Assembly (NCBI RefSeq): GCF_014694385.1
Contig: NZ_JAAOCA010000044.1
Coordinates: 1-38,021 of the forward strand
Source: Pseudomonas typographi
Lineage (GTDB): Bacteria; Pseudomonadota; Gammaproteobacteria; Pseudomonadales; Pseudomonadaceae
Reading direction: 5' to 3'
DNA: 38,021 nt
The notes below the pieces were generated by a model. That model was not told the origin of the DNA. It did no database searches and worked only from the letters and a program-made list of their open reading frames with translations. Position numbers and translations under genes: made by a program. This document shows positions 32,299-38,021 of the stretch, piece after piece. Every line of letters begins with the position of its first letter. The first letter of the stretch is position 1.

Positions 32299-32323
32299 GT
32301 CGTTTTTTTGCGACGCAAACGAC
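32299..32323. promoter_or_regulatory. inverted repeat in the porin/MFS divergent promoter
   Basis: GTCGTTT (32299-32305) and AAACGAC (32317-32323) are perfect inverted arms separated by 11 bases, 29 bases upstream of the porin start. The site could be an operator for a repressor controlling both genes. No regulator is encoded next to it. Confidence 0.35.
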
Positions 32324-32351
32324 CATGCAGCAGCGAATTAAGGAGAGCGTG

Positions 32352-33566
32352 ATGTTACTTCACCGCAAAGCAGGTCTGAGTGTGTTGCTGCCCGTTGCCA
32401 TGGCGGTGCCCATAGGTGCCCAGGGCTTGGAGTTCAACGGCTATGGGCGCGTGGGCACCGCCGGAGCTACCAGCGGCGGCACCCAGCAGTGTTTTCAACT
32501 GCCCGGTGCGCCGATGAAATACCGCTTGGGCAACGAATGCGAAACGTATTGGGAGTTGGAGCTGACCCAAGACCTTTACCGAGGCGATGATGGCACCGTT
32601 TTGCGGGTAGGGGGCATGGCCAGCTTGTACGAGCCCTATAACCATTTCCCCACCTTTTTAGATGACGACGGCCGTGTACGCCTGCCGCAGCTATGGGCAG
32701 GGCTGCAGTCGCCGCTACTCAATGGCGGCACGTTCTGGGCGGGGCGGCGTTATTACAAGCGCCACGACATTCATATCGGCGACTTCTACTATTGGAACCC
32801 TAGCGGCGAGGGTGTGGGTATCGAGGATTACAAACTGGGCGGTTACCTGTTCAGCTATTCGGTTACCCGCGAAGACACCACCGACCAACCGCACAAAGCC
32901 ACCCGCCATGATTTCAACGTGGGCAACTGGCAGGTTAATCCCAACGGCTTTTTGGAGTTGGGCGCCAGCTACATCCAAAAAGCCGGGCAGGTCGAGGGCA
33001 GCCACAGCGGGTGGTCGTTGACGTTGGAGCACAACCAGGAAAAATTCTTCGGTGGCCAGAACCGTTTCGTGGTGCAGTACGGCCAGGGGCCTGGCACCGG
33101 GTTGGGGCAAACCGGTGAACTGACCGCCTCACGCGATACCACCACGTGGCGGGTGCTGGAGTCGCCGCGCTGGCAGGTTACCGATAATTTCAGCGGCCAG
33201 TTGCTGGCCGTGGTGCAGAAAACCAAGGCCCCCAACGACCAGGGCTCGACCTAGACATCGTTCGGCGTGCGCCCGGTATACGCCTTCACTGAGCACTTCA
33301 AGCTGGTGGCCGAATACGGCCACGACCAGATTCGCCCAGACAGCGGCGGCAAGCGCAAACTTGACAAGTTCACCATCGCGCCTACGTGGAGCGTCGGCAA
33401 GGGGTTTTTGACGCGGCCGGAGGTGCGCTTGTACTACACCTACGCGAAATGGAACCGTGCCGCGCAATTGGCGGCCGATGACGGCACGGCGTTGTCGGAC
33501 ACCGGGGCCTATGGTTCGGCGTTGCATGGGTCTAACGCGGGTGTACAGTTGGAAACGTGGTGGTAA
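32352..33566 (+). pseudogene. LamB/maltoporin-type porin gene with in-frame amber stop
   Basis: The frame from 32352 (AAGGAG six bases before) encodes a signal peptide (LSVLLPVAMAVPIGAQG) and a porin starting LEFNGYGRVGTAG, followed by typical LamB-type strands such as RYRLGNECETYWELE and GGTFWAGRRYYKRHDIHIGDFYYW. A TAG codon at 33252-33254 stops it after 300 residues. The same frame continues without another stop to 33566 and encodes TSFGVRPVYAFTEHFKLVAEYGH through to VQLETWW, the correct C-terminal strands with a terminal aromatic residue. The whole is 404 codons with the TAG, the usual porin length. So one nonsense change splits an otherwise sound gene; the truncated barrel would probably not assemble. 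A sequencing error or suppressor tRNA are alternatives. Confidence 0.85.
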
Positions 33567-33586
33567 CCAGGCGCCAGCCTGAACGG

Positions 33587-33715
33587 GTGCGCCGCTGGGT
33601 GATGGTGGCGAAGTTCGCTGACCGCTTGCCGCTGTACCGGCAGGAGAAGAGCTTGGCCGCTATGGGCCGAAGATCGCTCGCTCGGGGCTGGCGCAATCAT
33701 TGAACAAACTCGTGC
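33587..33715 (+). pseudogene. decayed fragment of IS66 TnpC transposase
   Basis: The plus-strand frame gives PERVRRWVMVAKFADRLPLYRQEKSLA. The core VAKFADRLPLYRQE is the conserved central motif of IS66 TnpC (usually V-x-K-Y-x-D-H-L-P-L-Y-R-Q-E). After a frame change near 33660 the next codons read KIARSGLAQ, which corresponds to the following I-x-R-S-T-L-A-x-W segment. No other TnpC parts or terminal repeats are visible, so this is a leftover. It lies between the porin and the SDR gene, in a 286-base gap with no other gene. Confidence 0.65.
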
Positions 33716-33852
33716 GCAGCGCCAGCCTCTGGTCGGCATTTGAGCGGTCAAACGGCGGTCCTCAATACCCGTCAGTGTCATTGGGTATCCCGCTTAGCAG
33801 CGATGTATTCTCGCTGCAGCCGACATCAGAGCAGCGGTGTACGGCCAGGTAT

Positions 33853-34569
33853 TCACCAGGGGATGGTTTTACCTTCGCGGTTGACGTACCGCAGGCCCTG
33901 TTTTCCTTGAAGCGAGAGGAGCGTACGGACAATTTCCGGAACGGTTTCTTCGAGGCTGAACGGGGCGCTTGGCCCTCCTAGCGCCGTACGTATCCATCCT
34001 GGCGCCATCAACACCCATGCGCGCGGATCTTCGGCATGCCGTGCGGCATAACTGCGCATATACATATTTAGTGCTGCCTTGCTCCCGCGATACACCTCGT
34101 GGCCACCTTTCTCATTATTGGTGATGCTGCCTTGTCCCGACGACATGACGCCGATCAGGCCGCTCGGAGGCACCAGGCCTTGCAGGCGTTCGATCACGCG
34201 CATCGGGCTCAGCGCATTGGTGATCATGATTCGAACGAACTCGTCCGTCGACACTTCTGCGATGGTTTCATCCTGGTTGGCATTGGCGGTACCGGCATTC
34301 ACGAACAGCACATCGAAACACCTTGCGCAAAGGCGTTGGTACAGCGCTTCGATTTCATCCGGTTGGGTTATGTCGAGGGGCTCGATCTCGACACGCCCTT
34401 TGTGTTCGGCTGCTAGATCATGCAGTGCTGTCCTGGCCGTGCCGCGAATGGTACCGACGACGCTCCACCCATTTTGCAAAAACTCTGCGGCCATGGCGTG
34501 GCCTAGACCCCGAGACGCGCCGATGATGAGAACGGTACCGGCAGTGGTGGTAAACGCATCGTTAGACAT
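33853..34569 (-). CDS. SDR family oxidoreductase
   Basis: A 238-residue short-chain dehydrogenase. It has VLIIGASRGLGHAMAAEF with the GASRGLG cofactor loop at 17-23, VNAGTAN at 90-96, the catalytic serine in MSSGQG at about 143-144, and Tyr160 with Lys164 in YRGSK. The APGWIRT segment after it is the usual post-catalytic loop. It is divergent from the LysR gene at 34702 with 132 bases between, so that regulator most likely controls it. Base composition is similar to the LysR gene. The substrate is unknown. Confidence 0.92.
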   Translation of the reverse strand: MSNDAFTTTAGTVLIIGASRGLGHAMAAEFLQNGWSVVGTIRGTARTALHDLAAEHKGRVEIEPLDITQPDEIEALYQRLCARCFDVLFVNAGTANANQDETIAEVSTDEFVRIMITNALSPMRVIERLQGLVPPSGLIGVMSSGQGSITNNEKGGHEVYRGSKAALNMYMRSYAARHAEDPRAWVLMAPGWIRTALGGPSAPFSLEETVPEIVRTLLSLQGKQGLRYVNREGKTIPW

Positions 34570-34701
34570 GATGCCTGGCTCCCTTTGCCCTTAAGGTGCC
34601 TTGACTATAGGGAGGCGCCATAAAAAGCGGTAGGCGCAAGGGAATCACAATATAGTTGCAGACAACGCCCTGTCAGGCGGCTCTACTTCAGCAGGTTTCC
34701 T

Positions 34702-35637
34702 ATGAGCGACGTTGATCTGAATCTTCTCATGGCGCTTGACGTGTTGCTTACAGAATGCAGCGTGACCCGTGCTGCCGACCGGCTGAGCTTGAGCGCCTCG
34801 GCCATGAGCCGCACGCTGACTCGCCTGCGTTCGGTGACCGGCGACCCGTTGCTTGTACGCGCCGGGCGGGGGCTCGTACCGACGCCCCGCGCCGCGGAAC
34901 TACGTGATCGGGTGCACGAGTTGACCCGTGATGCCCGGGTGATTCTACGGCCGCAGGTAAGTGAGGTGGACATCGCCTCCGTAGAAGCAACGTTCACTGT
35001 CCGGGCGAGTGAGTCATTCATGGAATGGCTTTGCGCCCCAGTCGTGACGGCGGTCAATCAACTAGCACCCGGCATCCGCCTAAGCTTTGAAACCAGGCCC
35101 GGTAAAGATGCACAACCGCTTCGCGACGGCTTGGTTGATTTGGAAATCGGTCGGCTTGGCACATCCGCACCAGAGATTCGTACCCGGTTCCTGTTTCAAG
35201 ACGCATACGTCGGCGTCGTTCGCATCGGGCACCCGATCCTAGCCAGTACGCCGGTGACGCTTGAGCGCTTTGCTGCCTTCAACCACGTTGCAGCGTTACA
35301 GGAAGCACATGCAATTGAGCCGCTCAATCGCGTACTGGCGGCCATGGGTTTGAAAAGGAATATCACCGTGTTAGTTCCGGGATACCCCGATGCAATGCGG
35401 ATCGCCCGGCGATCAGAACTTATCGCCGTAGTGCCGGGCTCCTGTTTGGGCAACACTATTTCTGGCTGCCCCCCTGCAGGGCTCGTAAGCGTTGCCCTGC
35501 CATCGGCTGTCCCCTCGTTCAATATATTGGCCATGTGGCACCCTCGTATGGACGCCGATCCCGTACATCGCAGCCTAAGGAACACCATAATCGCTCTATG
35601 TCAGCAGGCCTATCCTTATGAGGTCGTTGATGGGTAG
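34702..35637 (+). CDS. LysR family transcriptional regulator
   Basis: A 311-residue LysR-type regulator. It starts MSDVDLNLLMALDVLLTECSVTRAADRL, the NodD/NahR-like wHTH, followed by MSRTLTRLRSVTGDPLLVRAG. The effector domain spans about 90-300 and includes RLSFETRPGKDAQPLRDGLVDLEIG. AGCAGG precedes the ATG at 34702. It is transcribed away from the SDR gene, the standard arrangement for a LysR regulator and its target. The intergenic region contains ACTATA (about 34603) and an inverted TATAGT (about 34652), too far apart to call an operator. Confidence 0.93.
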   Translation: MSDVDLNLLMALDVLLTECSVTRAADRLSLSASAMSRTLTRLRSVTGDPLLVRAGRGLVPTPRAAELRDRVHELTRDARVILRPQVSEVDIASVEATFTVRASESFMEWLCAPVVTAVNQLAPGIRLSFETRPGKDAQPLRDGLVDLEIGRLGTSAPEIRTRFLFQDAYVGVVRIGHPILASTPVTLERFAAFNHVAALQEAHAIEPLNRVLAAMGLKRNITVLVPGYPDAMRIARRSELIAVVPGSCLGNTISGCPPAGLVSVALPSAVPSFNILAMWHPRMDADPVHRSLRNTIIALCQQAYPYEVVDG

Positions 35638-35754
35638 ACAGGCTTGCCCAATCGCTATGCCCGGGTGCTCAGGTGGGTGCAGTGGCCGGCCGCTTACGGC
35701 GGGGTGGGTCAGGCGAGCACCTCGGTGCCGGGGGGCGCGTAAAGCCAGGCTGGG

Positions 35755-35810
35755 CGGTAAGGTAAAGCGCCGGTTTAGCGGGCAGCGATGAACACCCAGC
35801 GGCCTTACCG
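35755..35810. terminator. inverted repeat at the end of the helicase gene
   Basis: CGGTAAGG (35755-35762) and CCTTACCG (35803-35810) are perfect inverted arms about 40 bases apart, and CTGGG/CCCAG further in (35750s and 35795s) add to a possible branched structure. It lies at and just beyond the helicase stop codon on the minus strand. The large loop makes terminator function doubtful. The rest of 35638-35804 holds no recognisable gene. Confidence 0.3.
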
Positions 35811-37742
35811 ACGTAACGGCTTTGGCCGCTTGGCCAGCAGCGAGTGCAGCAGTTCTTCATGGTTGGCCGGCAAAAACAGTTCATCGCGCACCCGCGTCAT
35901 GGCCGTGTAGAGCAGGGCCAGTTGCCGTGGCAATTCCCGGTCGGAATGCAGCGGGCCACCGGCGTAGAGGTCGTCGGCCAGCGCCAGTGAGGGGAATTCA
36001 AAATTGCGCACATCACGTACCAAGGCCACCCGGTAGCCTTCGCTGCTGGCCAGTTGCGCCGGGGCGAGCAGGCTGTACCAAGGCTTGAGGTGGCGGTGGT
36101 CGTGTTGGCCGGCCAACCACTGTTCGATACGCGCAAAGCTGGGGTCTGCGGCCTTGGCTCGGCGCAGTTGGTCCCAACTGCGATAACGCGCAAGCTCGGG
36201 CCGGTTGGAGCGGACATCGCTACGAAACAACCTCCCGGCATCGGGCACCAGGCTTAGTAATTCATCCGGCCCGCTGGCCACCACTTGGCAATGGATGCCT
36301 GCATGGGCCAGGCGTGTTACCCACTGCCAAAGCCCCCAGTGGTCCTTTACCAGGATGAGCGTCGGCCGTTGTGGGATGCCCAGGGCGGGGTAGGGGCACA
36401 CCTGGGTATGCCGGGTGCGGTCGCCCTCGAAGGGCAGATCGAGACTGCCTGGGTAGGCGTCTATCAAGGGGTTCACCAGGTCTTGCAGGGCGGTGCCGGC
36501 TCGCAGTGACAGGCGCATGTCGCGATGGCGAATGGTTGCCGCATGGCTTACGGTGACCCCCGCCAGGTTTTGGTAACGGTCCCCCAGGGTGATCACCGCC
36601 TGCGGGCTGCGGTCGAGAATCTGCACCATGGGCGCGGTCAGGTCATGGCCTTCATCGATCAGCACGTGGCTGTAACGCTCGTCGATCACTTCCCGGGCCA
36701 GCGCCATGCGCTTGATCCAATGCGCGCTGCGGATGGGCAGGGTAACCCCTGCTTGCGGCGGTTGGAACAAGGCGTCCCACAGCCGGCGGGCGTGGTGCAC
36801 CAACAGCAAGCGCGCAGGTTCCTCCAGCCATTGGTAGGCCTTGGGGATGTGCGCAAGGTCCAGCAGCCCATGGCTGGAGGCACAAAACTTTACCACCGTG
36901 CCGCGGCAGATAGCCGCCACCTGGGCCGGGCTGTACGGGTATACCTCGGGCAATGCCAGCGCCTGGGCCACATCGGCGGTGGTCATGCTGTACTCGGGGC
37001 GGCTGCGGTACGGGGCGAATGCCCAGCCCAGTGAGCGCTCTACGCTGGCGGCGGCCAGGGCCAGGAAGGTGCTGGTGGCTGCCTGGGGGAAACGCCGGCG
37101 AATGGGTGCCAGTTTAGCTTCGGTGTCAGCCAGGAACAGGCAGCGGCCTGCGCCCAGGTGATCGAGGATGGCCGCCAGCAAGTGGGTTTTGCCGGTGCCG
37201 GCGTGGGCCTGGGCCTGCACCGAGTCGCCGGGGTTGGCCTGCAGTGTTTGCAACAGCCGGTTTTGGTGGTCGCTGACGCGCACACGCACGCCGGTGGGGC
37301 TGGTGAAGGTATGGCGCAGTGGCGTTTCGCGCTCGGCAAAGCGTGCGGCATAGTCGAAATCCCAACTGCCGTCGGCCAGCAGGTAAGCCTGGCGGTCAAC
37401 GCTGGCCTGGTCCATCAGGCCGATAGCGCAGCCACCGGATACCATAAGGCCGTGGCCGAACGCGCCGGCATCGAAAAAAACGGCCAGGGTGCGTTCGAGC
37501 TGCGAAGGCGGCTGGCGCAGCAGCCCGGCGAAATGGCGCTGTAACATCAGCGGTGCCGGGCGCTGCAAATTCAGCGTGGGTAAATGCTGCAAAAACAGCA
37601 CTGCCGCGGTTTCGCAACGCGACAAGCGCTGCTCGGCAAGCGCAGCGCCTTGTGCCAAGGCAGTGGCGAGTGCGTCGCTCAGGGGCAGATACCAGGCAGG
37701 GGCGGTCACGGGCCGGTTACTCACACGTTCAAAGGTGCACAT
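35805..37742 (-). CDS. divergent UvrD/REP-like superfamily 1 helicase
   Basis: A 645-residue protein with a 150-residue unassigned N-terminal part and a SF1 motor. A Q-motif-like SDHQNRLLQ precedes the Walker A AGTGKT (about 181-186). Motif II is DEGHD (363-367) instead of DEAQD or DEADE, motif III is GDRYQ (387-391), and motif VI is LLYTAMTR (Arg near 617). The usual motif V (H-x-x-K-G-L-E) is not seen; the corresponding place reads RDVRNFEFPSLALADD. So ATP binding looks kept, while coupling to strand movement may differ. The start is uncertain: ATG at 37742 lacks a clear ribosome-binding site, and a TTG at 37769 is possible. A GC hairpin separates it from the partial gene upstream. Role unknown; DNA repair or genome maintenance is the family expectation. 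Confidence 0.8.
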   Translation of the reverse strand: MCTFERVSNRPVTAPAWYLPLSDALATALAQGAALAEQRLSRCETAAVLFLQHLPTLNLQRPAPLMLQRHFAGLLRQPPSQLERTLAVFFDAGAFGHGLMVSGGCAIGLMDQASVDRQAYLLADGSWDFDYAARFAERETPLRHTFTSPTGVRVRVSDHQNRLLQTLQANPGDSVQAQAHAGTGKTHLLAAILDHLGAGRCLFLADTEAKLAPIRRRFPQAATSTFLALAAASVERSLGWAFAPYRSRPEYSMTTADVAQALALPEVYPYSPAQVAAICRGTVVKFCASSHGLLDLAHIPKAYQWLEEPARLLLVHHARRLWDALFQPPQAGVTLPIRSAHWIKRMALAREVIDERYSHVLIDEGHDLTAPMVQILDRSPQAVITLGDRYQNLAGVTVSHAATIRHRDMRLSLRAGTALQDLVNPLIDAYPGSLDLPFEGDRTRHTQVCPYPALGIPQRPTLILVKDHWGLWQWVTRLAHAGIHCQVVASGPDELLSLVPDAGRLFRSDVRSNRPELARYRSWDQLRRAKAADPSFARIEQWLAGQHDHRHLKPWYSLLAPAQLASSEGYRVALVRDVRNFEFPSLALADDLYAGGPLHSDRELPRQLALLYTAMTRVRDELFLPANHEELLHSLLAKRPKPLRR

Positions 37743-37831
37743 GGTGCAGAGCGAACGGCCCCGGGGCAAGGTGGTAGGGGCGGTTTAATCACATCCAGGT
37801 GGTCAAAACATGCTGGGCTGCCCCCGCCGTG

Positions 37832-37884
37832 GCCGCTGGGCGCTGGGGCAAACCGGGTTCGGTTTGGCTGGGGGCGCCAGCGGC
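37832..37884 (-). terminator. two-level hairpin between the partial gene and the helicase
   Basis: GCCGCTGG (37832-37839) pairs with CCAGCGGC (37877-37884); inside, CAAACC and GGTTTG pair around GGGTTC. It starts seven bases after the stop of the minus-strand partial gene. No T-run follows, but the structure is long and GC-rich. Confidence 0.45.
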
Positions 37885-37890
37885 GCTGCT

Positions 37891-38021
37891 TCAAAACGAG
37901 AAGGTTTCGCCCCGCGGTGCCGGCGGCTGCGGCCGCCCCTCGGCGCTTCGCAGGGCGTCATCGCGGCGCCGTCGCTCGGCTGCAACGGCCTTGCCGGCGA
38001 TGGCCTTGCGCACGGCGGCGG
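37891..38021 (-). CDS. C-terminal end of an unidentified protein (truncated by window edge)
   Basis: One minus-strand frame stays open from the window edge to a TGA at 37891-37893 and encodes a basic-acidic helix AAVRKAIAGKAVAAERRRRD followed by a Pro/Arg-rich tail ending GETFSF. Its third positions are almost all G or C, while the two other frames give Pro/Arg repeats without sense, so this is likely the true coding frame. Only 43 residues are visible, and I do not recognise the family. It is on the same strand as the helicase, about 150 bases upstream of it. Confidence 0.5.
   Translation of the reverse strand, partial: AAVRKAIAGKAVAAERRRRDDALRSAEGRPQPPAPRGETFSF

Noticed and set aside
34603..34657. 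ACTATA ... TATAGT as a LysR operator between the SDR and LysR genes
   Set aside because: The half-sites are too far apart for one LysR-type site and I could not see a proper T-N(11)-A palindrome.
37803..37985. 60-codon minus-strand frame near the right edge
   Set aside because: Pro/Arg/Ala-rich out-of-frame reading of the partial gene that ends at 37891 and of the hairpin after it.

Overview
This window looks like an accessory-rich piece of a Pseudomonas chromosome (P. putida / P. fluorescens-like). The evidence is GC-rich coding with strong G/C third positions, typical Pseudomonas gene types (LysR-azoR pair, CdaR-garK-MFS glycerate module, LamB-type porin beside an MFS carrier, a GAF-GAF-GGDEF-EAL protein) and IS66 and IS1182 elements of the kind common in this genus. 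The species assignment is inference. I see no rRNA, tRNA or CRISPR array.

Layout. 1-224: two IS66-family ends, one apparently inserted inside the tnpC of the other. 324-2723: an AraC regulator divergent from an SDR oxidoreductase and a tautomerase-superfamily protein. 2850-4858: a small secreted-protein gene cut in two by a complete IS1182-family element (2911-4519) flanked by a GATC duplication; the original gene can be read again by removing the element. 5131-5463: a small conserved hypothetical. 6040-10408: an atypical Nramp-family carrier divergent from a large GAF/GGDEF/EAL protein. 10532-13980: YjbR-like protein, LysR regulator, FMN azoreductase and a secreted alpha/beta hydrolase. 13995-20478: MFS carrier, an orphan sulfonate-type binding protein, an amino-acid permease, then a flavin monooxygenase (LLM class) and aldo/keto reductase. 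The binding protein and the monooxygenase operon share a near-identical 21-bp upstream motif at the same distance from a second conserved tetranucleotide, which points to a small co-regulated, probably sulfur-starvation, regulon. 20622-24436: MFS carrier, CdaR-type regulator and glycerate kinase. 24646-30499: a five-gene CS1/CFA-type (alpha-clade) chaperone-usher fimbrial operon with two different chaperones. 30716-33566: an MFS carrier divergent from a LamB-type porin gene that carries an in-frame amber stop. 33587-33715: a decayed IS66 tnpC scrap. 33853-35637: an SDR divergent from a LysR regulator. 35805-37742: a divergent UvrD/REP-like helicase, preceded by the C-terminal end of another gene on the same strand.

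How it fits together. Most modules are a regulator paired with one or two catabolic, transport or redox genes, as expected for a nutritional-flexibility region. The fimbrial operon is the only multi-gene surface structure. Three loci show recent or ongoing change by insertion or point mutation (IS66 nest, IS1182 insertion, porin nonsense codon), so this is a region under turnover. The points most worth follow-up are the shared promoter motif, the two-chaperone fimbrial operon, the divergent helicase and the exactly reconstructable IS1182 insertion.
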